Program-made: the position numbers and the translations under genes
Part shown: positions 14,001-22,609 of the stretch, piece by piece
Position numbering within the stretch: the first letter of the stretch is position 1
Layout: the number at the start of each line of letters is the position of its first letter
NCBI GenBank assembly: GCA_034231615.1
Contig: CM067319.1
Coordinates: 7,023,051 to 7,087,050 of the forward strand
Direction: 5' to 3'
Length of the DNA stretch: 64,000 bases
From: Meghimatium bilineatum
Lineage: Eukaryota > Mollusca > Gastropoda > Stylommatophora > Philomycidae
Notes under the pieces: model-generated
Told to the model about the DNA's origin: nothing
Seen by the model: only the letters and a program-made list of their open reading frames with translations
Database searches by the model: none

Positions 14001-17000
14001 TGTCTTCCGTCTGCTACTTCGTTTATACAATATGATATATCTCAATACATTGTTACCTCCTAACACAAAAAATTCACAAATTAACTCACAATTGTTATTT
14101 TATTATAGACTCGTGGCCAGAAAGGAATCATTAGTTTAATACACTCCTCATCTTTATTACTGCATAAGGTGATGAATTCTTGCAATGCCTAAGAAAAATC
14201 AGATCAACAAAGAATTGTAATAATTGCAAATAACATGAGCCTCATTTAAATTAAATTTGTTTTGTTTGAAATAAACAAAATAATAGCAGAATTTGGTTTC
14301 ATATATATTCACATTGTTAATTTTTTTTAGCTTTGATGAAAATGTAAAAATAACTTACCATTAATTTCTTTATGAATATTAGTGTAGGTCTGTAGTATCC
14401 TAGTTCTTTTTTCTTCAAGAATCGATGTCTGCTATGTGTTTATTTCGGAATAAGTCATGAACTGGACAGTGTACTTCAGATCTTAACAAGTCCCCCAGTT
14501 TGCTCTGAAGGGTTGATCATAAAGGTCAGATTTTAATTTTCTGTCTTGGATAGTCTTGTAAAATGTGTTATGGAGACTGCCTTGCAATTCTGTAAATTTG
14601 CTATAGAAGATTGCTTTGCTATTCCATAAATGCAGGTAGTAAAGTATATGGACTGATTGTTTGTTGGTTAGTTGCTGATCCAGCAGTCCATGGGCTCATG
14701 ACCCTTGACCCAATGTCATTAAAATTGCATTATATTGCTGGGAAGTCTGTGGGTTTTTGGCCCATCCCAAGCCAGAGAATAACTATCACACCTCCAGGAA
14801 GATAGGTTTCAACCTACACACTGCTCTGAACCACTGAAGCCAAGATATGGTTCACTGTGCTCATTCCCCGCCACCAATTGACTACTGGTTATGCTGAACT
14901 TCTCTACTGCTTCAAGCATGCAACCAAATATTCAAGTCAAAAGGATTGTCATGTCCTGAGTCACTGTGCCTCTATGGTGGGCTTCAATTTAAGGAAAAAA
15001 GTGCGAGCAGTTTCATCCTCCCCAGTGCTGCGCAGTACATTTCTGGCTCCCTCCCAACCACAGAGGGAAATATATACAAATAACAGAGCATGAAACACAT
15101 TGCAACAACAAAATAAAAACATGAGAAGCATAATTGTATAGATGACAAACCATGAGGCTTCTATAAGAAGATAACCTCAATATAACGGTATGTCATCTAC
15201 TAAAGTGTTCTGTTGCATAGGTGGTTTGTCTAGTGGGCCATTGGTGGGACCCACAGATGCAACGACATGCGTATATGGACTGATGAATCAGCATCGAACT
15301 GGAACTGTCAGCTGCTACTCTCTGATGGATTTATTGAGATGGGAATCTGAGCACCAGTACACTTGTCCGGTGTGTGCTGATGATAACCACCTGTAGACAT
15401 AACTTACAGACAGCAAGTATCCTGTTCTAAACCTGAAAATTTGCATCTCAGTAAAAAAAAAGGCCCAATTACAAATATTCGAACGCTCACCTTAATTTTT
15501 GTTACAGAGTCTCGTTTTGAGAGTTTGCGTAGCACAAGTCTAAAATCATCATCAATGGCTGCCTCAGCATCATCAAATGTTTCACTGGCTGGGACAAATG
15601 CTGGTTGATTTGAAAAGCCTATGAATCCAGTTGGAGCTTGTCCTGATGCAACTAATAATTGTGCAGCTTGACTACTGCTGGATGGCTACGGAAGAACAAA
15701 TAGAGAAGTATTATTTTAAAATCAATGTTTCAAAAGAACTATTTCTGGCAATGCAACGGCAGACAGATTAACAAAGAAGGAAGCAAGAAAAAAACAGCAA
15801 AACAACGATAATGCACAAATGTTATAAATTGTTGAAATCTGTGAAAAATGAGATGGCTGAAACATTGGGAGATAAACTACAAAAATTTGACCAGCCCAAA
15901 GACAACATCAACCTCTTGGGCAGGAAAGACCAGAGCATCATCTTCCGATCTCAAATTCAACATGTACAGTTTTTAACAATCACCTGAACATAATACAGCC
16001 ACAACACACTCCAGGGTGCCGGCTATGCACTCATCCTTACAATACTATTGACTACCATCATTTTAAATTTAAATATCAGCGGTCTGATATTAGACATATG
16101 CTTCTCCCTTCTGGGCCAGATAAATGGAATACCCTATATTGAACAAAACAGCTCACAAACAAATGCATATATCACACAATGGCATTGGCTCAAAGGGCAT
16201 GTCTCAATGGACTGATAGATCAGTAACACACCAACCAAGAGAAGATTACTTGCTATTACAGAATATGAACACAATGCACGACACATCACATTCGCACTTG
16301 TGGCAGGACTTCTATTTCAGGGTTCATAGAATAGGACCACTGTCTTCTTACCAGGAATTTCATTTGAGGCGACTAAGGAAAGTTGAGAAATAAGCTGACA
16401 ACCTGTCACCTGTGAAACCTGTCACATCTTGTCTCAATTGTTTACTTTTGTCTTCTATCAAATAATCCCCATAGATGGTGAAGAGATTGAGGCCAGCCGA
16501 CATTGCATCTTTGTTATTTTGTGACAGACTCCTATCCTAGGCGATGGATAATACTAGATGTGTCATCACTGTGTGTGAGGTCAACAAATTTGACAGAAGA
16601 ATAATTAGATTACTGACACAGATGTATGTGCTGTGCCTTGTGTTGTGTCATGGTTTACAGTATTGATGCAATATCTGCGTCTTTCTGCCTGACACATCCA
16701 ACTTCAGCATGAGTTTGGGTCACTTTGACCCTATACGGGATGGGATAGTCAACTGCATCCCATAATCTCCTTAGTCGCCTCTAATGACATGCATGGAAAG
16801 AAAACAGTGTTGCTATTCTTTGCTCCCCTCTCGGGCCCTGGCATTACACAGGCGTAGACATCACACCACTATCGTTAATGTTACTAACTGAAAACAGAAT
16901 TGCTCACCGCCAACTTTCATTTGATGCCTGACATACTGACTAGAGATTTCAAAGTAAATAGGGCCTATACAGTACAGAGAAAGTTCTTTGCGCTTGGGTG

Positions 17001-18212
17001 CAACTGCTTATGCAGTCTTTGGTAAAAGAACTTTTAAAAGGTCGTTGACCAACATCGCTAAAGAGACCCAAATCTGGCTCGAAAAGGTTTCCCCAACATT
17101 GATCTACACCAAAAACTGGCAACAGATCTGTTTTCAGTCTCATTCATTATCCTAATGAAATGAAGATATCAGGAAAGATGTAAAGACTATATAAAGTCAA
17201 GACTACATCGAGAGGCAGCAAACCAGATGGTTTGGTCATGTCATGAGAATGGAACCTGCGCAACCAGCCCCTCATGCAAACATCAGCAGAAGACCAGGCT
17301 ACAAGGAACAAGGAAGACTAAGAACTAGATGGGTAGAGGCAATCAAAGAAACATTAAATAGACACGGCTTACCATGGCCAATGCAACTCAAATGGTCAAA
17401 GACAAAAACTCTGACTTCCCTCCCCCCACGCTTAACAGCACAAGTGGAAATGATAATACATAGATTCTTTATTATAGTTTTTTTTTATCCAATTGTGTCT
17501 CAAATTTTGAGTGATAGGCTTATAAAATTAGTATTTTATTAAATTTAAGTAGGCCCTAGGGATTATTTATTGTATCTCTCAGTCTCACCTGTTAACTTGT
17601 TTCAAATTTAGTTATAGTTATTATACAGTACTTTAACTAGTAGGCATATAAGTTAGTTAGCCTGGTCTAGTTATAATAATTCAAAATTATTTTTGGCTGA
17701 ATCCTAGTTTGATTCTCTACTGTGACCTTTGTTCTACTTTCGAGGTATTACCTGACCTTTGCAGCATGATTAGTAGAATTTGTATCTAAAATTAAGGTAT
17801 ATTAATTCAAAAGGCATATTAATTTCGTATTAGTATTTACATTAGGGATGACGGGGGTCAGGGTTAGGATCAGTTATAAATGAAATACTAAAGTAGTTAT
17901 CAAAATTGTAATTATAAGTGTGCTTGATGTCCTTTGTGTCGAGATATGTGACATCACGGCATCCATTACTTTCGATAATTTCATTGGTGTTACACGGAAA
18001 TCCGTGACAACAGTGTGCTATTTATTTATAGCACAACGACGACTTGAACTAGGATTCAACCTTATTTTTTTAATATAATAATAGAGCTAAAAATTAATAC
18101 TCATCCACAATCAACTGGGGTTGAAATAAACTTTATATCTAGTCTAAGTCCTACAATCATCACTTACCTTTACATTACCCTTTGTCCGTTGTGCTTTCTT
18201 TGGATGTGGCAT
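1927..18212 (-). CDS. LTN1: LTN1 (listerin), 5' part, 8 coding exons, runs off the left edge
   Basis: Listerin is the cytosolic E3 ubiquitin ligase of ribosome-associated quality control; it binds stalled 60S subunits with NEMF and ubiquitinates the nascent chain. Eight exons with matching phases (18168-18212, 15491-15685, 14090-14188, 11795-12025, 9200-9252, 6739-6922, 3924-4097, 1927-2096) encode about 383 residues colinear with the human N-terminus. Landmarks are QRTKGN (residues 8-13), GFIGF, DFRLVLRKLSK, FWPRVYNK, the DVDHKVRE helical repeat, CDTYP, FWKHAKSTVPQ, WEAVLSLI and ECWQHVN. This is the start of the HEAT-like repeat rod. The C-terminal RWD and RING regions are beyond the left edge. 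The start is the ATG at 18212, giving MPHPKKAQRTKGN, close to human MGGKNKQRTKGN. All visible donors are GT. The introns are packed with LINE, SINE and minisatellite copies. It is divergent from SETD4. Identification is firm; exon ends are by eye. Confidence 0.95.
2330..2420. repeat. Short tandem repeat, ~35-bp unit x 3
   Basis: Three diverged copies of ttggtgtgcatgmttggt followed by caactcctcac, in LTN1 intron 7. Confidence 0.7.
3035..3302 (+). repeat. SINE S2 copy
   Basis: Near full-length S2: head gttgctgggaccgaaag, core gtcaaagtgacccagaagcc, then cacagctaagctgtaaacca, the shared module ctccggactacattct, and a gaacacagaagaaaa tail. Confidence 0.8.
3395..3690 (+). repeat. LINE 3'-end fragment (RT C-terminus)
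   Basis: Broken reading frames include KIKGRRDRGRQREKLLDG and a VLEKYDCLHHSVWH-like end. A second copy lies in reverse at 7555-7815. It is 5' truncated, with several stops. Confidence 0.75.
3704..3870 (+). repeat. SINE S1 copy
   Basis: Runs from ttcttctttagc through gatctctcttgtagcag, tagatttccagcaggatgta and ttttatttgcaccaatgg. S1 orientation here is TTC-rich end first. Confidence 0.85.
3924..4097 (-). CDS. LTN1: LTN1 exon 7
   Basis: Fifty-eight codons, acceptor gtttctag, donor gttctt (weak after GAG), phase 0 to 0. ITCGVLCVLSAACQ, PFIFSLLDSKDPNVV and WEAVLSLISAHE align with the human IRSAYFELVSALCQ ... SIDDSDPIVCPALWEAVL segment. Confidence 0.92.
5000..5870 (+). mobile_element. Unclassified dispersed element, copy 1 (internally deleted DNA transposon?)
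   Basis: Two blocks match 55000-55740: catctgtccacatcggcaag onward with an ATG at 5315 opening MDCDLDDEFFG, and the later block aacaaaacttacaccaatat ... tttaaatatctctaacaac. The second block also occurs in reverse at 9755-9850. A short acidic N-terminal peptide between conserved flanks is what an internally deleted transposon would leave. Family not established. Confidence 0.4.
6050..6500 (-). repeat. LINE 3'-end fragment (RT C-terminus)
   Basis: An open frame of 136 codons on the minus strand reads YGCEAWALNKTVANRI, LRIPWTAKKINQEVL and GKGQPRRLWTKNIQECL, then EDAGQLVQDRGEFKR. This is the usual C-terminus of a non-LTR reverse transcriptase. It lacks its 5' part and is not a host gene. Confidence 0.85.
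6739..6922 (-). CDS. LTN1: LTN1 exon 6
   Basis: 184 nt, phase 2 in and 0 out, acceptor attattag, donor gtaggc. It contains ESKYQRVVSSSLQAFSKLL and ends FWKHAKSTVPQ, matching human EAKFYRVVTCSLLALKRLL and FWKYGKHSVPQ. Confidence 0.95.
7140..7510 (+). repeat. LINE 3'-end fragment
   Basis: Broken frames read EYTNRLRQEFKKAAYANYKL, then HIFIPMETKKQIRN and CYQYKTWKLTKEQE, resembling an RT C-terminus. Heavily decayed. Confidence 0.6.
7555..7815 (-). repeat. LINE 3'-end fragment, same family as 3395-3690
   Basis: The minus strand reads LEHLVTTGKIKGRRDRGRQR and a KHDCLRHSEWYLID-like end. It is truncated and interrupted. Confidence 0.75.
7815..8034. repeat. Minisatellite, 55-bp unit x 4
   Basis: Copies begin ttttggctcatatacaacat at 7815, 7870, 7925 and 7980. 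One recurrent difference (gaagt versus gaggt) separates the copies. It directly abuts the LINE fragment on its left. Confidence 0.92.
8045..8225 (+). repeat. LINE 3'-end fragment
   Basis: Reads GKGSQNNNG and then LTAACHLSQNHEEFRRSNTK, the AxxLxQxxxEFRR end typical of these RTs. Also seen at 6053 (reverse) and 26090-26290. Confidence 0.65.
8735..9045. repeat. Minisatellite, ~53-bp unit x ~6
   Basis: Repeated gtgtgtggtagaacaagaca followed by gaaaatcaggtagtgttcca. One copy is shortened near 8915-8950. Long reading frames across it on the minus strand are repeat artefacts. Confidence 0.9.
9200..9252 (-). CDS. LTN1: LTN1 exon 5 (53-nt small exon)
   Basis: Fifty-three nucleotides from acceptor gcttacag to donor gtaagt, phase 0 in and 2 out. 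It encodes CLLNYILVQTARMLSDP and matches human VLQDHLIKETPDTLSDP. It restores the frame between exons 4 and 6. Confidence 0.9.
9253..11176. other. LTN1 intron 4, left portion: diverse AT-rich DNA
   Basis: 9620-9860 holds a reverse copy of the 5670-5790 block. 10040-10540 shows nothing recognisable. 10823-10860 carries a hairpin motif (see findings). 10880-11115 is a LINE end fragment. Confidence 0.5.
10880..11115 (-). repeat. LINE 3'-end fragment, same family as 415-620
   Basis: Matches the copy at 415-620 across ataagctcataaccca, cacagagtcctccagtgatt and gttccctgtagtattgttt. Confidence 0.65.
11177..11360. repeat. Dispersed repeat; empty-site paralog of the 40.8-kb insertion
   Basis: Contains gcatgttttcctgtgaagga, aggaaggctttctatgg and gaaaataaaggccac. 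The same sequence at 40750-41480 is split by a 513-bp insertion immediately after aggaaggctttat. Confidence 0.75.
11471..11640 (+). repeat. SINE S1 copy
   Basis: Full-length S1: ttcttcttcttcagcgttca, gatctctcttgtagcaggac, tccagcaggatgtagtccag, and cacatctgtcttcagcg at the far end. Confidence 0.88.
11795..12025 (-). CDS. LTN1: LTN1 exon 4
   Basis: Seventy-seven codons, acceptor aatgcag, donor gtaaat, phase 0 to 0. It reads DVDHKVRELSQKAL, then MGSWMVSMCDTYPTVAS, ending FCKAEIAE. The human counterpart is SLDHDRRVREATQQAF ... MAQCDTYTPAA ... FCKDEIT. Confidence 0.95.
12060..12140. repeat. Short tandem repeat, 20-bp unit x 4
   Basis: Four copies of atagatttaacttattttat with minor changes, just upstream of LTN1 exon 4 (in its acceptor-side intron). 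Confidence 0.8.
12300..13080 (-). repeat. LINE RNase H fragment, split by a SINE
   Basis: Parallels 50560-51260 block by block (ctactcttggcag, tcttctgaagttgac, aggtgttcagatgttt). That other copy reads MQWIPGHSEIAGNEAVDRLA on the minus strand. An S1 SINE sits inside at 12806-12940. Confidence 0.65.
12806..12940 (-). repeat. SINE S1 copy inside a LINE
   Basis: Runs gtgtcaggccattggcgcaa, cattctctggactacatcct, gatccagcgggagtttg, ending in an atgcagaagaag tail. Confidence 0.85.
13560..13690 (+). repeat. Unclassified dispersed repeat
   Basis: ggggaggtttctccacg, then ccttctactcagaggggta. Related copies lie at 38930-39080 and 43375-43470. Confidence 0.5.
13690..13860 (+). repeat. LINE RT C-terminal remnant
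   Basis: A short frame similar to MNEERIPQQAWEANSQ, as seen in RT C-termini (RMxxxRIPxxAWEA). Decayed. Confidence 0.5.
14090..14188 (-). CDS. LTN1: LTN1 exon 3
   Basis: Thirty-three codons from acceptor ttcttag to donor gtgagt, phase 0 to 0. The product starts ALQEFITLC and ends FWPRVYNKITI, matching human AMQEFGTMC and YWPRIFCKISL. It is a small exon found only by searching for the missing homologous segment. Confidence 0.93.
14640..15090 (+). repeat. LINE-tail-like repeat and unassigned flank
   Basis: 14665-14725 carries gctgatccagcagtccatgg and gctcatgacccttgaccc, the module found at LINE 3' ends near 16190 and 60830. The following ~350 bp is unassigned. Confidence 0.5.
15180..15410 (+). 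repeat. LINE 3'-end fragment (zinc-knuckle C-terminus)
   Basis: Reads LMNQHRTGTVSCYSLMDLLR then ESEHQYTCPVCADDNH. The same end occurs at 26000-26090 (HQWTCPVCEEDNQ). This Cys-rich tail ends a LINE with RNase H. Confidence 0.75.
15491..15685 (-). CDS. LTN1: LTN1 exon 2
   Basis: Sixty-five codons between a cgtag acceptor and a GTGAGC donor, phase 0 to 0. It starts PSSSSQAAQLLVASG and contains GFIGF and DDFRLVLRKLSKRD, which align with human GFIGF and DSDFRMVLRKLSKKD. Confidence 0.95.
15795..16240 (+). repeat. LINE RNase H-type 3' fragment with tail module
   Basis: Reads LQKFDQPKDNINLLGRKDQS, IIFRSQIQHVQF and HNTLQGAGYA, with copies at 48770-49080 and 60970-61330. It ends in a reversed tail module (ggctcaaagggcatgtctca ... 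caccaacc), exactly as at 60815-61010. Confidence 0.7.
16645..16856 (-). repeat. SINE S2, partial
   Basis: Reverse S2: gtcatggtttacag, cctgacacatccaacttcag, gtcactttgaccctatacgg, ctccttagtcgcctc, ttgctattctttgctcccc. Confidence 0.75.
17160..17440 (+). repeat. LINE 3'-end fragment
   Basis: Reads QQTRWFGHVMRMEPAQPA-like text (first bases in another frame), then GYKEQGRLRTRWVEAIKETL and RHGLPWP, an RT C-terminus. Confidence 0.75.
17445..18167. other. LTN1 intron 1, nothing recognised
   Basis: AT-rich, low-complexity stretches of ttagtta and taata type. No repeat family, exon or RNA gene was seen. Confidence 0.5.
18168..18212 (-). CDS. LTN1: LTN1 exon 1 (start codon)
   Basis: Fifteen codons, MPHPKKAQRTKGNVK, ending AAG before gtaagtg. 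QRTKGN is the conserved listerin N-terminal signature. Phase 0 at the end. Any 5' UTR exon was not identified. Confidence 0.9.
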
Positions 18213-18949
18213 GATTTCTTGTAACACTAACAGACTAGTAACACTCACACATTAATATTTGAATATTTCTACTCAAAATTTGGGCCAACTTCTTAGACTT
18301 CACTACACGGCTGCTTCTTTAATAATTAAATTTATAACGTCACAATTCGCACAGCAGTGAGTAGTTTAGTTTAAGTTAGTTACTTTAGACTTTAGTTAGT
18401 TAGTTAGTCTCTAACACAATGATTCAATGAATACAAACAAATACTGTGTTGTAGGCCTAAGTTGTAAATAGTTAATAGTGTAGTCTGGTCACTAGTGTAG
18501 ATTAGTGCAATAATTATAAATTAAAATAGGTCTAAGTCTAAGTTCTAACTAACATTAGAAGACTAGACAGTAGTTGAAGGCCCCTAGCCCAGCCCACTGA
18601 CAACAAATGGAGTGGAGAATTTAAACAAATAGTATAATTTAAATTTAATACCCACGTTCACTTTACCAAGAAAATTCGTTATTTTAAACAAAGCTATCTA
18701 AATACAAGCATTTTAGACACATATTGGACTATGTTTTTTTTTTTTACTAGGTACGTGTTGTGACCATTCTCTGAATAGACTAATTGTTTTGTTTATATAT
18801 AGGATACATTCGTCTCCACAATTTCTCCACGCATATGCAACTTCCCACATGGCAGTCCCAGAATTTTGTTGACATGGTGCCGGGAACAAACAAAGCCATA
18901 CGAATTGTTATTGGGACCTGTATTTTTATACATTTGATATGATCCGTTC
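18213..18949 (-). promoter_or_regulatory. Presumed LTN1 5' flank; no motif identified
   Basis: The interval upstream of the LTN1 start codon must hold its 5' UTR and promoter. It is AT-rich with no convincing TATA, CpG-dense or initiator feature visible by eye. Assigned by position only. Confidence 0.3.
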
Positions 18950-19335
18950 AATTAGGAGACAAAATTGATGCCTTTGAGATGTGGGTATATAGAAGAATAT
19001 GGAGAACATCATGGAAAGAGAAGAAAACAAATAAAGAGGTGCTAAAGACACTTAATATGAAGAAAGAAGTACTAAGAGAAATAAAGATCAGGCAAATAAA
19101 ATACTTTGGACACATTAAAAAACATGACACCTTATGCCTTATTCAAGACATTACTTGAGGGTAAAGTCAAAAGGAAGCGGTAGGCAGAGGTACAAGTGGG
19201 AGAGTAACATCACACGATGGACAGGTTACAGTCTAGCAGAGTGCACCACCAAGACAGAAGATGTTGAAGATACGTTGCAGCCAACCTTCGTTGCGGAGGC
19301 GGCACTTAATGATGATGATGATCCGTTGCAGCCAA
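18950..19335 (+). repeat. LINE 3'-end copy, tail-to-tail partner of 21336-21990
   Basis: Reads KIDAFEMWVYRRIWRTSWKE and KTNKEVLKTLNMKKEVLR, then YFGHIKKHDT, ending in gatgatgatgat. The 3' end carries a local tandem duplication of the ccgttgcagccaa block. Confidence 0.85.
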
Positions 19336-21335
19336 ACCTCATTGTGGAGGCGGCATTTAATGAGGTGTGTTGCCGGGGTCTGGGGGAAAGCAAGGAAAAA
19401 TAACGATATGACCTGTTATATGCCTACATGTTGCATGCAGCCACTAAGGAGGTTTGAGGATGAAGTTGTTTGTCCAATACCATAGGTCAAAGACACCTAA
19501 AAATCATGCTGAAGTTTGTGTTAAGTAGAAATGCGCACACATCATAGCCAAGTTGTAAATCACGATTTAACTATGCGATTCATAAACTTCTCTGCAGTAG
19601 CGGACTCCTTGTAATATTTTTTATATGCAGCAGACCTGCAAAATATCAGTTAACTTTTTAGTGTAGGCATGTTGGCCTAAAGACTTAGCATAAATGTAAA
19701 AGCTCATTATATTTCAAGTCTTTACGGTACAGTGGAGACCTTAGTTGCGGGAATCACAGTTTAATAACCTCTGACATAACGAATTCCGTTCTCTGGACTA
19801 CATGTTGATAACTAGGAGGAGTTTGAAAATGATCGTTCTATATAAATCACTTGTGTTAACTATTATGTTATACAAATGAGAGATGGACACTAAATCCAGA
19901 CACGAAAAGAGAGAGGCATGAGCTGCAAAAGTTCTCACATTGCTCTCGTGTGGACCCAGGGTTAGCAGATAACCATGGTCCTAGAAGTACCTCCTCGTGA
20001 TGCACCCTTTACACATAAATACAGCATTTGGCGCTTTATTCCTGGCCAAAACGTATCGGCTCGAGTCAGCGGATGCTGTAGATTGGATGAGAATTGCCTG
20101 CAAAGAGACAGGAAACAATCACCGAAACCTCTACGCCATTACATTCAGTATCACTGTCAACATATAGTGATGCAATGCATCTATTCATTCCGTCTCGGAC
20201 ATTGGTCGCCCCTCCAATGTTCCTTCTATTTTTAGGCCGCCGATACGGTAATGCAATGCATCTATTCATTCCGTCTCGGCGGCCTAAAAATAGAAGGAAC
20301 ATTGGAGGGGTGACCAATGTCCTTAACATATGGTGGTCTTACGAGTACACACCAAATCTGGAAAAAGGCAACACTCGCTATAGGGCAGCGTAGTGAATCC
20401 AGTGGCAACGAAGCTACAATAGTCCAACACGAGACTGACTGGCGGAATTGCTGTTCATGTTCGAGAACACACGAAGTCCATATGTCCCACCAAAACTTAT
20501 CCCATTCAAAGTATGAGTCATGACTCAGGTATTGGATATGCGAACTTGAACATGCACTCCTGGGTATGGAAAAAAGCGTTGAATACAGCCCCCCATTGCA
20601 CACATGACAAGCATTTAAAATGTCGGGGAGCGCACTGTTCAAATGTGATCAAAGCCGTGTTGAGACTCGAATTCTGGACACTACGGGCAATGTAGGGGGG
20701 GGGGATGTTTCTAACGACATTGCAAACCAAGCCAAACTTGACTGTCGGTTGTTGCCCAATACGGCTCATACAGAGAGAATTGGGTTCAGTACGCGAGGGT
20801 ACACTGTGAAGCTCCTCGTCCAAGATTCGTATTTTACCTACTACTTTGGATAATATACAAAATGACAAAGAGTCAAAATACACAAACCAAGTCTGGCGAT
20901 GGATTGGAAGGCCATCTCAGGCGGACAAGGCGAGTACGTGAGAACTGCACTGGTAAAATATCAGGCCCCCAACGTGTTTGTCAACGCAGCACCTCAAATA
21001 GGAAGGTGTATCAATTCTGAGTCTAATTCGATCGTCACCATTACCGAACACGACTTATACGGAAGAAACTATGTCTGGGACCTAGGGACACAAAGGGTGG
21101 TAATGGAATGTTCTTCATACACGAGAAACAGCTCGCTGGATGCGAAGCGCCCCGTCGGAGGAAAAACAAACAATGGGTGACTAAAGCAAACTATCAGCTC
21201 GTCTCGTGACATAGGCCTATACCCCCTGTGAGTAAAAGACTCCTTCAATAGACATTTCAGCTGAAAGCTGAAGTCTTCTGGGTATGAAAGAAAGCTCGGA
21301 GAAACGTCCACAATTCACATAGGAAGTAAGAGCTC
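19336..21335. other. 2-kb island between inverted LINE copies; no gene recognised
   Basis: Contains 19960-20170, similar to 53865-54090 (ggacccagggttarcagataacca ... tgtcaacaya), and the palindrome at 20163-20323. Then 20340-21180 is less AT-rich, with overlapping short open frames on both strands. None of these matches a family I know. No splice-site-flanked exon was supported. Confidence 0.45.
20163..20323. repeat. Compound palindrome with direct repeat
   Basis: Block gcaatgcatctattcattcc occurs at ~20172 and ~20250. The arm gacattggtcgcccctccaa ... ggccgccga (about 20197-20245) is repeated in reverse complement at about 20278-20323. Order: D, A, D', A-reversed. Confidence 0.88.
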
Positions 21336-21990
21336 ATCATCATCATCAAGTGCCGTCTCCGCAACGAAGGTTGGCTGCAACGTATCTCCAACATCTCCTG
21401 TCTCTTGTCTTGGTGGTGCACTCTGCTAGACTGTAACCTGTCCATCGTGTAATGTTACTCTCCCACTTGTATCTCCGCCTACCTCTTGCTCGCTTCCCTT
21501 TGACTTTACCCTCAAGTAAGGTCTTCAATAGGGTGTCATGTCTTTTAATGTGTCCAAAGTATTTTATTTGCCTGATCTTTATTTCTCTTAGTAGTTCTTT
21601 CTTCATATTAAGTGTTTTTAGCACCTCTTTATTTGTTTTCTTCTCTTTCCATGATGTTCTCCCTATTCTTCTATATACCCACATCTCAAAGGCATCAATT
21701 TTGTCTTCTAATTGTTTATTTAGTGTCCATGTTTCTGAGCCATACATTAATATGGAATAGATGTAGCATTTTATAATTCTCATTTTTAACTTGTTTGTAA
21801 TTTGTTTAGATATTAATAATTTCCTCATGTCATTGAAGGTACTTTTAGCCATTCCTATTCTCCTTTTAACTTCTGTTTCACATCTGCCATCATTTGTGAC
21901 TATGTGTCCAAGATATTGATACTGTTTTACTTGTTGTAGTTTCTCTCCCTGTATGTTTATGTTTACCTCCTGTTCTTCTAAAAGTAAGAG
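21336..21990 (-). repeat. LINE RT C-terminal copy, best-preserved frame
   Basis: The minus strand is open for 168 codons and extends upstream. It reads MAKSTFNDMRKLLISKQ, LMYGSETWTLNKQLEDKIDA, YFGHIKRHDTLLKTLLEGKV and ITRWTGYSLAEC, ending RCGDGT and a (tca)n tail. It is a recent 5'-truncated LINE copy and not a host gene. Related pieces lie at 18950 (+) and 56270 (-). Confidence 0.9.
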
Positions 21991-22149
21991 CTAATCGCTC
22001 GCAATTCCTGGGGTTAAAAAAGACAGAAGAAAGAGGCATGCTTTATATTATAAGGTTTACAGATGTCTATACAAATCCGATTTGTAGGCCATGTAACATA
22101 AGATAAATAGGGCCTATGCCTATACAAATCTGATGTGTAGGCCCTGTAA

Positions 22150-22450
22150 CATAAGATAAATATGTTAGTTATTGCTCTAGTGCCAAAGACGGCACATAGG
22201 GCGGATGTCATAGATTTCCATGTCTCTCGTTTCATTGTAATTTGCTTTAGATCTTCATTGTTTCTGATACCGATGGTGAAACATTCTCTTGTAATAGTTC
22301 TACGTAAAGTTTCTTTTGGGCATCCTCGTTTTCTCTTGCCCTTTGGTGACCACATCAAAGCTTGACAGGGGAGTTTTTTTTTGGTATCCATTCGTAGCAC
22401 GTTTCTAATGTAATTCCAGTGACGCTTTCTAACATAGGTGGATACATAAG
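22150..22450 (-). repeat. LINE 3'-end fragment
   Basis: Reads YVRKRHWNYIRNVLRMDTKK, then ALMWSPKGKRKRGCPKETLR and KRETWKSMTSALCA. This is the standard RT C-terminus (RWxxIGHVLRM ... GKRKRGRPKxTWRR). Confidence 0.88.
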
Positions 22451-22609
22451 ATAAATATGGCATATGCCTATATTCCTTCGGGAGAAAAATGGCAAAACTG
22501 CAGGTTGTCTAGAATTATTATTCTTCTTTCGTTCACTTGAAACATGTATATATCTGTAATTCTGTCTCCTGAATAAAACTCACTGTCTTTTGTAATTCAT
22601 ACAGTGTCC

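Noticed and set aside
20518-21180. Overlapping 90-120-residue frames as genes of an unknown system
   Set aside because: Frames overlap on both strands, with no shared copies, domain or splice context; coding cannot be argued from sequence alone.
21346-21852. 168-residue protein as a host gene
   Set aside because: YGSETWTLNK, HIKRHD and the GAT-type tail mark it as a LINE reverse-transcriptase C-terminus with further copies in the window.
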